A DNA stretch of 39,821 nucleotides from an uncultured Christensenellaceae bacterium (GTDB lineage Bacteria > Bacillota > Clostridia > Christensenellales > Borkfalkiaceae). The translations under genes and the position numbers were made by a program. The DNA lies in NCBI GenBank assembly GCA_910586985.1, contig CAJUKK010000015.1, positions 1-39,821 on the forward strand, read 5' to 3'. Shown in pieces: positions 6,744 through 14,568 of this stretch. Numbering within the stretch: the first letter of the stretch is position 1; each line of letters opens with the position of its first letter. A model generated the notes under the pieces. It did no database searches, was not told where the DNA came from, and saw nothing but the letters and a program-made list of their open reading frames with translations.

Positions 6744-8171
6744 TTAAATTACGTATTGCGGATCGCTGTCTGCTTGATCCAGCTCTTTTTTCTGTTCCGC
6801 ATAGCCCGGTTTTCCAAGCAGGGCGAACGTTGCCTTTTTTCCTGCTTCAACGCCAGGTTGGTTAAACGTATCGATATCTAACATTGCGCCGGCATAAGCG
6901 GTTTGCAGTTCAAATAAATACAAAATCTGTCCGAGAGTAAACTCGTTCACTTCGGGCAAGGTTATCGTATAATTCAGCCGTCCCGCCTTGGTGAGCGCGT
7001 AAGCGGTTGCTTTGTTCTCCGCTTGAATGAGCTCCTCCATAGTGTGTCCGCCAAGGAATGAAACGTCGGGTATATTTTCACAGCCGTGAGGAATAGGGGA
7101 TTTTTCTTTATAATTGGTAACGGACAGGAACGTGACGACTTTATCGTAAGGGCCCTCCGTATAGAGTTGAACCTGCGAGTGCTGATCTGTAACGCCGAGC
7201 GCTTTTACAGGCGTTTGTCCGACGTTGCAGGCTTTCCCCTTGAGCGTTACGTTTTTACCGAGCGATTCAGCCCAGAGCTGTGCGTACCAATCGGAGACAA
7301 AGCGCAGATTATCCGAATAAGGCATCATTACGCCGATGTTTTTTCCGTTTTCCATGCTGGCTATTTGAAGGGTCGCGCAGAGAAGAGCTGGATTGTTACG
7401 GAAATCGCTTTCTTTGCAGAGTTCGTCCATATATGCCGCTCCCTGCAACAGCTTTTCGATGTCGATTCCAAGCACTGCTGCCGGAAGCAAACCTACGGGG
7501 CAAAGCTCGGAAAATCTTCCGCCTACGCCGTCGGGCAGAACGTATGACTTTACGCCGCCGAGCTCGTTGGAGATTTTAACAAGATTGCCGCGTTTTTCAT
7601 CCGTCGTAAAAATAACGTGCTCTTTAACGTCTTTCCCTGCTTTTTTAAGAAGGTCGGCAACAATCAAATATTGTGTCATTGTTTCGCTGGTCGCACCCGA
7701 CTTTGAAATGACGTTAAAACAAGTTTTTGTGACGTCGAGTACGTCTAAAAGTTCTTTCATTCTTACAGGATCGACGTTATCTTCAACGAAAAAGCGCGGG
7801 CCGCCGCGTTTTTCTTTGGGCAGGTCGTTATAGTGCAGATGGCAAAGCGCGTTGAACGCCATGGTCGGGCCGAGCGCCGAACCGCCGATTCCGAGCACGA
7901 CGAAGTTTTCGAAATTCTCTCTGACGTGTTGCGCCGTCTTTAATATATCGGCGACGATTTCGTCCTGATTATAGGGGAGCTCCGTCCAACCCATAAAAAG
8001 CTCGTCTTTGCCGCGGTTTTCGCTCACGTATGCGTGCGCCGCTTTTGCCGCCTTTTCGTAGCCGTCGAGTTGTTTTTTTGAAAATCCCTTTTTACCGAGA
8101 TATTTGTCCGTCATATTGGTATAGTCGACGGTAACTCTCAGTGCATTGCGTTCGTTTTCGTTGAGTTTCAT
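6744..8171 (-). CDS. pgi: Glucose-6-phosphate isomerase
   Basis: A 475-residue cytoplasmic enzyme interconverting glucose-6-phosphate and fructose-6-phosphate in glycolysis and gluconeogenesis. It shows the two SIS domains with VVLGIGGSALGP (about 93-104), the phosphate-binding loop SKSGATSET (about 157-165), GRFSELCPVGLLPAAVLG (the first PGI signature region) and NVGQTPVKALGVTDQHSQ with TEGPYDK. Length fits the shorter Gram-positive PGI group. GGAGGAGG lies before the ATG. It has its own promoter inside the 3' end of the flippase gene and its own terminator, so it is effectively monocistronic. Confidence 0.96.
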   Translation of the reverse strand: MKLNENERNALRVTVDYTNMTDKYLGKKGFSKKQLDGYEKAAKAAHAYVSENRGKDELFMGWTELPYNQDEIVADILKTAQHVRENFENFVVLGIGGSALGPTMAFNALCHLHYNDLPKEKRGGPRFFVEDNVDPVRMKELLDVLDVTKTCFNVISKSGATSETMTQYLIVADLLKKAGKDVKEHVIFTTDEKRGNLVKISNELGGVKSYVLPDGVGGRFSELCPVGLLPAAVLGIDIEKLLQGAAYMDELCKESDFRNNPALLCATLQIASMENGKNIGVMMPYSDNLRFVSDWYAQLWAESLGKNVTLKGKACNVGQTPVKALGVTDQHSQVQLYTEGPYDKVVTFLSVTNYKEKSPIPHGCENIPDVSFLGGHTMEELIQAENKATAYALTKAGRLNYTITLPEVNEFTLGQILYLFELQTAYAGAMLDIDTFNQPGVEAGKKATFALLGKPGYAEQKKELDQADSDPQYVI

Positions 8172-8211
8172 GATATGCCTCCTCCGTTTTCGGCAGATAG
8201 CCGATATTCTT

Positions 8212-8240
8212 ATTTTAAATCACTTTGCGTCGCTTGTCAA
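8212..8240 (-). promoter_or_regulatory. Promoter for pgi
   Basis: On the minus strand TTGACA (8235-8240), a 17-base spacer and TAAAAT (8212-8217) form a near-perfect sigma-A promoter overlapping the last codons of the upstream flippase gene. Confidence 0.85.
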
Positions 8241-9755
8241 GGGCGTGGAGGGTTTTTTTGAGTGTTTTGCAAAAAATCTGCCGACAATGCTTTTGATTGA
8301 AATGAGACGGAAGAGTGAGAAGAATATTGCCTCGAAAATCAGCAGACAGAGCATGGTAACGGCAAGCGCGGGAATATAGCTTAAGACGCGCATTGCGCCC
8401 GCGCGGACGGCGAATCCAAGTGCGGTTGCCGGAATCGCCGCCAGAAGCAGACGGATAAAGTAAGAAACGGAACGGAGTTTTCCCGTTTTTTTCGTGAGAA
8501 GAACAAGCGAACAGACGGCTGTAATAACAAAGTCTGCCGCCATGCCGATGAGCAATGCGCCGCTGCCGAGATATTTCGGTAAAAACCACACGCATGCGAG
8601 CATTGCCGCCGCGCCTGCAAGGAAGAATAAAAGCGTCTGTTTTTCGCAATTCATGGAATTGAGGAGGCTGGTGGAGATAAGCGTAATGCTCATGGGCAAC
8701 AGTATGAGCGCGTAACGTGCAATATATTTCCCGCTGTCCGCGTTCGAATAGAGCATAATTCCCACATGTTCACCGCATACGATATAAAACGGAATGAGCA
8801 TACCTGCAATGAGCAGCGTGGCATTGAGCGCTTTTTCGACGAGCGCGGCAAGTTTTTCTTTTTCTTTGCGGTAAAAACATTCGGCGAGTTCCGGAACAAG
8901 CACGAGCGCGATCGAGCCGATGAGCGACGACGGGATCATGAGAACCGGCATAACCATGCCGTATACGACGCCGTATTCGCTCATCGCGCGCGATGCGGTG
9001 ACTCCCGACGCCATGAGCCGCAGGGGAAAGAGTACGGAAATGAGCGAGCTCATCAGCGAAGAGGAAGTCCGCATGGCGGTTATAGGCAATGAGGATTTGA
9101 GAAGGGGAAGAAATTCACCCTTGGGCGAGCGCAGTTTACCGCCTTTCCAGAAAAAGTAACATACGGCGATCGCAAAGGAACACAGGTAAGAAATGAGTAC
9201 GGCAATCGCCGCTTTATTTACGTCGGCAACGCCCGTCTTGATTCCGATGATTAGAATGACGCCGATGACGATCATAATTATTTCTTCGATCAGCTCGATG
9301 AGGGAGTATGCAAAAAAGCGCTTGTTTCCCCAGAAACAACCGCGGATGATTGCATATACCGAGGTAAAGGAAAGTCCGATAATGAGAATGTAAAATAGAT
9401 CGGCGCAGCGCGGATCGGAAAAAACGCGCGAGAAAGGCGTTTTGATTAAAAAGAGAAGTACGGTAATCGGGACGCTGAATAAAAGCGTAATGAGGATTGC
9501 CGCAGAGGTGGCGGAGTGTTCTCCCTTTTTGTTGCCGCGCGTGCGGTGTTTTGATATCACGCGAGAGAGCGTTATCGGCAGTCCGCTCGAGGTTGCCGTT
9601 AAAAATACGGCGAAGACAGTGAGCGCGATCTGATATACGCCAAGTCCTTCCGAACCGAGCGTGCGGGATAAAATGATGCGGTAAAGAAATCCGAGACAGT
9701 GTTCGAATGCCGAAAAAACGGTGACGACGGCTGCCGTACGATAGAGATTTTGCAT
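8220..9755 (-). CDS. SpoVB/MurJ-type polysaccharide or lipid II flippase
   Basis: A 511-residue integral membrane protein with about 14 predicted helices and the N-terminal FLYRIILSRTLGSEGLGVYQ motif typical of the MviN/SpoVB/Wzx branch of the MOP superfamily. In Firmicutes this branch includes SpoVB, YtgP/MurJ and related proteins that flip undecaprenyl-linked wall precursors across the membrane. Which member this is cannot be settled by eye. The ATG (9753-9755) has no recognisable ribosome site in front, unlike almost every other gene here, so initiation may be weak or the true start may differ. It is divergent from the LysM gene, with 57 bases between. The pgi promoter overlaps its end. 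Confidence 0.88.
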   Translation of the reverse strand: MQNLYRTAAVVTVFSAFEHCLGFLYRIILSRTLGSEGLGVYQIALTVFAVFLTATSSGLPITLSRVISKHRTRGNKKGEHSATSAAILITLLFSVPITVLLFLIKTPFSRVFSDPRCADLFYILIIGLSFTSVYAIIRGCFWGNKRFFAYSLIELIEEIIMIVIGVILIIGIKTGVADVNKAAIAVLISYLCSFAIAVCYFFWKGGKLRSPKGEFLPLLKSSLPITAMRTSSSLMSSLISVLFPLRLMASGVTASRAMSEYGVVYGMVMPVLMIPSSLIGSIALVLVPELAECFYRKEKEKLAALVEKALNATLLIAGMLIPFYIVCGEHVGIMLYSNADSGKYIARYALILLPMSITLISTSLLNSMNCEKQTLLFFLAGAAAMLACVWFLPKYLGSGALLIGMAADFVITAVCSLVLLTKKTGKLRSVSYFIRLLLAAIPATALGFAVRAGAMRVLSYIPALAVTMLCLLIFEAIFFSLFRLISIKSIVGRFFAKHSKKPSTPLTSDAK

Positions 9756-9812
9756 AGCGTATTTTATTCGTGTTATAGTCTGTTTTATGTGTTTTGCGCA
9801 TAGAATAGGAAC

Positions 9813-10097
9813 ATGAAACTCGAACTTGTCTCATGTGAATATTACAGTGTTAAACGCGGACAGACGCTATGCTCGGTTGCGCGTGCGTTCGGAATGCCGC
9901 CGCGCGTATTGGCGGAAGAGAACGGATTAAAGGACGAAGTGGTTGCAGGGCAGATATTGCGGATTCCCGCCGTTCAGGGTAATTTATACCGCATTGCGGG
10001 AGGCGAGAGCATGACGTTTCTTTGCGGCTCAAAGGAAAATTTTGTCAGGCGCAACGGTACGGACTGTATTTATCCCTTACAGGAAGTGCTGTTGTAA
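9813..10097 (+). CDS. Small LysM-domain protein
   Basis: A 94-residue protein with a canonical LysM motif in the first half: YYSVKRGQTLCSVARAFGMP, then VLAEENGL and GQILRIP (about 10-50). LysM binds N-acetylglucosamine in peptidoglycan or chitin. No signal peptide or lipobox is visible, so it is probably cytoplasmic or exported by an unusual route. The second half (about 51-94) looks like a degenerate second repeat. The ATG has AGGA close in front. Similar small LysM proteins occur near spore or envelope genes in Clostridia; a specific role is unknown. Confidence 0.8.
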   Translation: MKLELVSCEYYSVKRGQTLCSVARAFGMPPRVLAEENGLKDEVVAGQILRIPAVQGNLYRIAGGESMTFLCGSKENFVRRNGTDCIYPLQEVLL

Positions 10098-10236
10098 CGG
10101 TAAGTTTATTAAAAATTTGCCGCATTTCTATAATGACTGCGGCGAAGGGTTATAAATTATTTGCTTATAATATGCTTTGCCCCCCGAACCATGGATAAGC
10201 GCATTTAATTATTTAAAATTAAAAATATGATAAGGC

Positions 10237-10277
10237 ATAGCTCACGTTCCCGTATGCGGAGAATGTGAGCTATTCTT
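10237..10277 (+). terminator. Terminator-like hairpin downstream of the LysM gene
   Basis: ATAGCTCACGTTC (10237-10249) pairs with GAATGTGAGCTAT (10261-10273) with one G-T pair, followed by TCTTTT. A second, weaker hairpin (GCCGCA/TGCGGC, about 10119-10143) lies nearer the gene. The rest of the 347-base gap to pyrH is AT-rich and holds no convincing ORF. Confidence 0.6.
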
Positions 10278-10402
10278 TTGAATGTAAATATATTGTTGAA
10301 GGAACGCGCGATAATCAGACGCGCGGAAAAGAGCGTATTGTTTGAGCGGAAATTTTTTTTGGAAAAATTTCCAAATTGCGTGCTTTTTTTTGCGGAGTAT
10401 GG

Positions 10403-10408
10403 TATACT
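10403..10408 (+). promoter_or_regulatory. Extended -10 promoter for pyrH operon
   Basis: TATACT (10403-10408) is preceded by TGG, an extended -10 element. No good -35 lies at 17 bases (a TTGCGT is about 21 bases upstream). A near-palindrome (GGAAATTTTTTTTGGAAAAATTTCC region, about 10349-10373) lies just upstream. Confidence 0.55.
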
Positions 10409-10444
10409 GTTAAAAACAAACGCATGGGGGTACGGAATTATTTT

Positions 10445-11155
10445 ATGAAACCCAAGTATAAACGCATTTTGCTTAAACTGTCGGGGGAGGCGCTCGCCGG
10501 AGAACAGAGATTCGGTCTCAACGAACAAGTTATTGCTTCGGTCGTCGATCAACTGGTTGAAATACACAATATGGGCGTGGAAATCGCGCTTGTAATCGGC
10601 GGCGGAAATTTTTGGCGGGGCAGGCAGGGCACGAAGATGGATCGCACGACCGCAGACCATATGGGTATGCTTGCAACGGTTATGAATTCGCTTGCGATGA
10701 TGGACGCGATCGAACAACGCGGAATTCCTACGCGAGTTCAGACGGCGCTGAATATGATCTCGGTTGCCGAACCGTACGTACTCAGAAAGGCGTTGCATCA
10801 TTTTGAAAAACAGAGAATCGTCATTCTCGCGTGCGGCACGGGCAACCCGTATTGCTCTACGGATACCGCGGCGGCACAGCGCGCCTGCGAGATCAACGCC
10901 GACGTTTTACTCATGGCGAAGAACGTTGACGGGATATACGACAGCGATCCTTCTATAAATCCGAATGCAAAAAAATACGAGCATTTAACATTCGGAGATA
11001 TTGTCAATAAAGGATTAAAGGCGATGGATGCGACGGCGGCGACGATGTGTATGGAAAACGACGTTCCCGTACTTGCGTTTGCGCTCAACGAACCCCGTTC
11101 GCTCGTCCGCGCCGTTTGCGGAGAAAAACTCGGTACGCTCATTTCGAATAATTAA
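10445..11155 (+). CDS. pyrH: UMP kinase
   Basis: A 236-residue amino-acid-kinase-fold enzyme that phosphorylates UMP to UDP in pyrimidine nucleotide synthesis. It has KRILLKLSGEAL (about 5-16), the glycine-rich VIGGGNFWRGRQG (about 50-62), the DHMGMLATVMN segment, TGNPYCSTDTAAA and the C-terminal ATAATMCMEND region. I chose the ATG at 10445 (MKPKYKR) because it matches the family start; an in-frame ATG at 10424 would add 7 residues. It heads the pyrH-frr-uppS-cdsA cluster, a conserved order in bacteria. Confidence 0.96.
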   Translation: MKPKYKRILLKLSGEALAGEQRFGLNEQVIASVVDQLVEIHNMGVEIALVIGGGNFWRGRQGTKMDRTTADHMGMLATVMNSLAMMDAIEQRGIPTRVQTALNMISVAEPYVLRKALHHFEKQRIVILACGTGNPYCSTDTAAAQRACEINADVLLMAKNVDGIYDSDPSINPNAKKYEHLTFGDIVNKGLKAMDATAATMCMENDVPVLAFALNEPRSLVRAVCGEKLGTLISNN

Positions 11156-11168
11156 AAAGGAGTCGGTT

Positions 11169-11741
11169 ATGATAGATAATGAAAAGGTAGAGGAGCTGTT
11201 TCTCGTGCTCGAAGATAAGCTCGAAAAGACGGTAAACGTACTTGGGGAAGAATTTACTTCCATTCGCGCGGGGCGCGCCAATCCGCACGTTCTCGATAAG
11301 TTGCAGGTAGAGGCGTACGGCGGCATGAGCCCCTTGAATCAGCTCGGTAACGTTGCGGTGAGCGACGCGCGCTGTCTGGTGATCAATCCTTGGGATAAGT
11401 CGCTGCTCAAAGCGATTGAAAAAGCCATACTTTCGTCCAACCTCGGACTCAATCCCACAAACGACGGAAATCTTATCCGTCTTGTTTTTCCCGAACTTAC
11501 CGAAGAGCGCAGACGCGATCTCGTAAAACAGGTCAAGAAGATGGGCGAGGACAGCAAAGTTGCGGTGCGCAACGTTCGCCGCGAAGCGATGGAAGGAATC
11601 AAAAAGATGAAAACGGGCAAAGAATTGTCCGAAGACGAGGCGGCAAATTGCGAAACCGACGTTGAAAAGCAGATTGTAAAGAGCATCGAAAGTATCGATA
11701 AGCTTGTTTCGGCGAAAGAAAAGGAGCTTATGACCGTGTGA
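11169..11741 (+). CDS. frr: Ribosome recycling factor
   Basis: A 190-residue protein that, with EF-G, splits the post-termination ribosome. It shows the family N-terminus with FTSIRAGRANPHVLDKL, the VEAYGG and PLNQLGNV segments, VINPWDKS, and the C-terminal three-helix-bundle part with KQVKKMGEDSKVAVRNVRRE. AAAGGAG precedes the ATG at 11169; a longer frame upstream is only readthrough of the pyrH 3' end. It lies 13 bases after pyrH and overlaps uppS at the stop/start, so all are co-transcribed. Confidence 0.96.
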   Translation: MIDNEKVEELFLVLEDKLEKTVNVLGEEFTSIRAGRANPHVLDKLQVEAYGGMSPLNQLGNVAVSDARCLVINPWDKSLLKAIEKAILSSNLGLNPTNDGNLIRLVFPELTEERRRDLVKQVKKMGEDSKVAVRNVRREAMEGIKKMKTGKELSEDEAANCETDVEKQIVKSIESIDKLVSAKEKELMTV

Positions 11742-12469
11742 TGAAAGGGCGCAAGGCGCGGGGACAGATTTTATATCCCCGTCATATCGCCGTTATCATG
11801 GACGGCAACGGCAGGTGGGCGAAAAAACGCTTGCTGCCGCGGGGCGCAGGACACCGCGCCGGTTTGAAACGTATGCTCGAACTTACGGAACATGCGTTTT
11901 TGTCCGGTGCGCGCTATCTGACGCTGTACGCGCTCTCGGCGGAAAATTTGCAGAGACCGAAAGAAGAATTGGACGGGTTGTACGCGCTCTTCCGCGATTA
12001 TTTTTCGGGAAACGTGTCGACGCTTATAAAAAAAGGAATACGGCTTAAAGTGATAGGGGATATGTCTTTGCTCCCGCCCGATATCGTCGAACTTATCGCA
12101 AACGGCGAACGGGAGACTGCGGCGGGGAAGGGCGGACTTTTGATCCTTGCCATTGCGTACGGGGCGCGTCAGGAGATCGTCGCCGCCGTAAACCGCGCGG
12201 TGAGCGCAGGGCGGGCAGTGGACGAGGCGCAGTTTTCGTCCCTGCTAAAAACGGACGGCGTGCCCGATCCCGATTTGCTCATTCGTACGGGGAAAGAGCA
12301 ACGGCTTTCAAACTTTTTATTATGGCAATCCGCTTATACGGAGCTGTATTTTTCCGATAAGATGTTCCCCGATTTTACTTCGGCTGATTTTGATCGCGCT
12401 GTTTCGGATTTTTTGGAGCGCGATCGGCGTTACGGCAAGCTTACTCCCGAAAGCGAGGTGATAATATGA
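11741..12469 (+). CDS. uppS: Undecaprenyl diphosphate synthase
   Basis: A 242-residue cis-prenyltransferase adding isopentenyl units to farnesyl-PP to make the C55 lipid carrier of wall synthesis. It has HIAVIMDGNGRWAKKR (catalytic Asp about 20, diphosphate loop), GHRAGLKR, the LYALSAENLQRP segment and the C-terminal LLIRTGKEQRLSNFLLWQSAYTELYF signature. The ATG at 11741 overlaps the frr stop codon; a GTG one codon earlier is also possible. The frame ends in ATGA shared with cdsA. Confidence 0.95.
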   Translation: MKGRKARGQILYPRHIAVIMDGNGRWAKKRLLPRGAGHRAGLKRMLELTEHAFLSGARYLTLYALSAENLQRPKEELDGLYALFRDYFSGNVSTLIKKGIRLKVIGDMSLLPPDIVELIANGERETAAGKGGLLILAIAYGARQEIVAAVNRAVSAGRAVDEAQFSSLLKTDGVPDPDLLIRTGKEQRLSNFLLWQSAYTELYFSDKMFPDFTSADFDRAVSDFLERDRRYGKLTPESEVII

Positions 12470-13368
12470 AAATACGTTCCGTTACGGCGGCGTTGTACGT
12501 GCTCGTCCTGATCGGATTTTTTCTCCTGAAAATATTTGTACACATGGCGTTTTTCGACGCGCTGATCGTGTTGTTTTCCGTCATCGGCACGTTTGAAATG
12601 ACGCGTGCGCTCGGCGATAAAATCCGTTCCGTGCAAAAGTGGATTGTGATGTTCTTTTCGACCGCGATACTCGTCAGTTTTTCCATCAGTGATATCGTAT
12701 ACCGTTATATACAGGAAAGTTCGCCTGAACAGTTCAATTATTCCGTGCATATCACATGCGTTGTGTTCATGGCGGGACTTGCGCTCTTGTTCGGATTGCT
12801 TGTGTTTTCGCACGAAAAAACTTCGCTCGAATCGACGGCGTATTCGCTCTTTTCGCTTATTTTTCCCTCCGTATTTCTGCTCGTGCTCATGGGGTGCAAC
12901 CATCTGCCGCGTTATTCGGAAATTTCTATTCTGTTCGTATTTGCCGTCTGCCCCGTTGCCGACTGTTTCGCTCAGCTCACAGGTATGGCGCTCGGGAAAA
13001 AATTTCCCAAAAAGATGTCGCCTACGGTCAGTCCGAACAAGACGGTAGTGGGGGGGATCGGCTCTCTCGTCGGCGGCGCGCTTGCCGCAGTCGCTATTTT
13101 CTTCGCCTATTACGGACTTGTGCAACCTGCCGATTTTTCGGCAAAGTGGACGAATCTTATCTTTTTTGTGGGGCTCGGCGTGCTTACCGCGCTGTTTGCG
13201 GAGTTCGGCGATCTTGTAGAGAGCGCGATTAAGCGCAAATTACAGATTAAAGATATGGGGAAAATTTTGCCGGGACACGGCGGGATTCTCGATCGGATCG
13301 ATTCAAGTTTATATGCGTGCCTGATTGTCTGTTTTGTTATGGTAATTCGAATCATGACGACGGGTTGA
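12466..13368 (+). CDS. cdsA: Phosphatidate cytidylyltransferase
   Basis: A 300-residue integral membrane enzyme making CDP-diacylglycerol from CTP and phosphatidate, the branch point of phospholipid synthesis. Seven to eight hydrophobic helices are visible, with the CDS-family motifs SPTVSPNKTVVGGIGS (about 184-200) and SAIKRKLQIKDMGKILPGHG followed by GILDRIDSS near the C-terminus. Its ATG overlaps the uppS stop by four bases (ATGA). A terminator hairpin follows before dxr. Confidence 0.95.
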   Translation: MKIRSVTAALYVLVLIGFFLLKIFVHMAFFDALIVLFSVIGTFEMTRALGDKIRSVQKWIVMFFSTAILVSFSISDIVYRYIQESSPEQFNYSVHITCVVFMAGLALLFGLLVFSHEKTSLESTAYSLFSLIFPSVFLLVLMGCNHLPRYSEISILFVFAVCPVADCFAQLTGMALGKKFPKKMSPTVSPNKTVVGGIGSLVGGALAAVAIFFAYYGLVQPADFSAKWTNLIFFVGLGVLTALFAEFGDLVESAIKRKLQIKDMGKILPGHGGILDRIDSSLYACLIVCFVMVIRIMTTG

Positions 13369-13389
13369 TGCGCATAAATATAGATGTAC

Positions 13390-13417
13390 GCGTCCGCGCG
13401 CTGCGGACGCTTTTTAT
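13390..13417 (+). terminator. Intrinsic terminator or attenuator inside the cluster, before dxr
   Basis: GCGTCCGC (13390-13397) pairs with GCGGACGC (13403-13410) around a 5-base loop, followed by TTTTTATT. It lies between cdsA and dxr, where the other junctions overlap, so part of the transcripts may stop here. Confidence 0.7.
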
Positions 13418-13440
13418 TAAAAGGATACAAAGGGTGACAG

Positions 13441-14568
13441 ATGATCAATATTTGTCTTATCGGTTGCAGCGGAAATATCGGGTTGCAGGCGGCGGAAATC
13501 GTTAGAAGGTTTCCCGATCGGTTCCGTTTTTCCGCGCTTGTCGCAGGCAGAAACGGCGAAACGCTTGCAAAACTTGCTCAAGAGTTTCAACCTGATTTTG
13601 CGGCGGTTGCGGAAGGGGATTGTCCCGATCTTCCGCAGGGCACGCGGCGGTTGCGGAAAGCGGAAATTTTAAACCACTGTTTCGACGGTTGCGACGTTGC
13701 TCTGATTGCCGCGAGCGGATTTGCGGGGCTTGCATACACACTCCGAGCGGCGGAGCACGGTATAAAAATTGCGCTTGCCAATAAAGAATCGCTCGTTTGC
13801 GGGGGCGAGCTCGTGATGCGTGAAGTCGAAAAACGAAATGTCGACCTCGTGCCCGTGGACAGCGAGCATTCTGCGCTTTTTCAGGCGCTCATGTTCCGCC
13901 GCGATACGCCCTTTCACCGTCTTGTTCTTACGGCGAGCGGCGGCCCGTTTAAAAATTATACAAAGGAACAACTCGCCTGCGTAACCGCGAAGGACGCGCT
14001 CAATCATCCGACCTGGAATATGGGTGCGAAAATTACGGTCGACAGCGCAACGTTACTTAATAAAGGTTACGAAGTAATTGAGGCAAAGTGGCTGTACAAT
14101 ACTTCGTTTGAAAAAATCGAGGCGATTGTGCATCCCGAGAGCATCGTACATTCCCTTGTCTATTTTGAGGACGGAGCGGCTTTGGCGCAACTCGGTTATC
14201 CGGATATGCGCGTGCCCATCCAGCTTGCGCTAACCTATCCGGAACGTTTGCCTTGCGCGCCGCAGCTCGATCTCACAGAGCTTGGAACGCTGCATTTCGA
14301 ACGGTTGAAAACGGAGAATTTCCCCTGTTTTACGCTCGCGTTGCAGGCGGGTAAGACAGGCGGCACTGCGCCGACGATTTTAAACGGCGCGGGAGAAGAG
14401 GCAGTGCGCGCGTTTTTAAACGGAAGTATACCTTTTATAAAAATCGCGGAGACTATTGAAGAGTCGCTTGACTGCGTACCCGTAAAAAAAGCGGATTCGT
14501 ACGAGGCGCTCCAAGAGGCGGACGCCTTTGCCCGCCGCAAAGCATCGGAATTGATTTATGGTAAATAA
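13441..14568 (+). CDS. dxr: 1-deoxy-D-xylulose 5-phosphate reductoisomerase
   Basis: A 375-residue NADPH-dependent enzyme of the MEP isoprenoid pathway, producing MEP from DXP. The nucleotide loop is GCSGNIG (about 8-14; the usual form is GSTGSIG). Metal and substrate residues lie in VDSEHSALFQ, TASGGPF, HPTWNMGAKITVDSATLLNKG and HPESIVHSLVYF. AGGGTG stands 4 bases before the ATG. The gene feeds isoprenoid precursor to uppS upstream. The 3' end overlaps rseP by 11 bases. Confidence 0.95.
   Translation: MINICLIGCSGNIGLQAAEIVRRFPDRFRFSALVAGRNGETLAKLAQEFQPDFAAVAEGDCPDLPQGTRRLRKAEILNHCFDGCDVALIAASGFAGLAYTLRAAEHGIKIALANKESLVCGGELVMREVEKRNVDLVPVDSEHSALFQALMFRRDTPFHRLVLTASGGPFKNYTKEQLACVTAKDALNHPTWNMGAKITVDSATLLNKGYEVIEAKWLYNTSFEKIEAIVHPESIVHSLVYFEDGAALAQLGYPDMRVPIQLALTYPERLPCAPQLDLTELGTLHFERLKTENFPCFTLALQAGKTGGTAPTILNGAGEEAVRAFLNGSIPFIKIAETIEESLDCVPVKKADSYEALQEADAFARRKASELIYGK

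Noticed and set aside
10424..10444. Earlier in-frame ATG for pyrH
   Set aside because: The GGGG after it is inside the would-be coding part, and the family starts at MKPKYKR.
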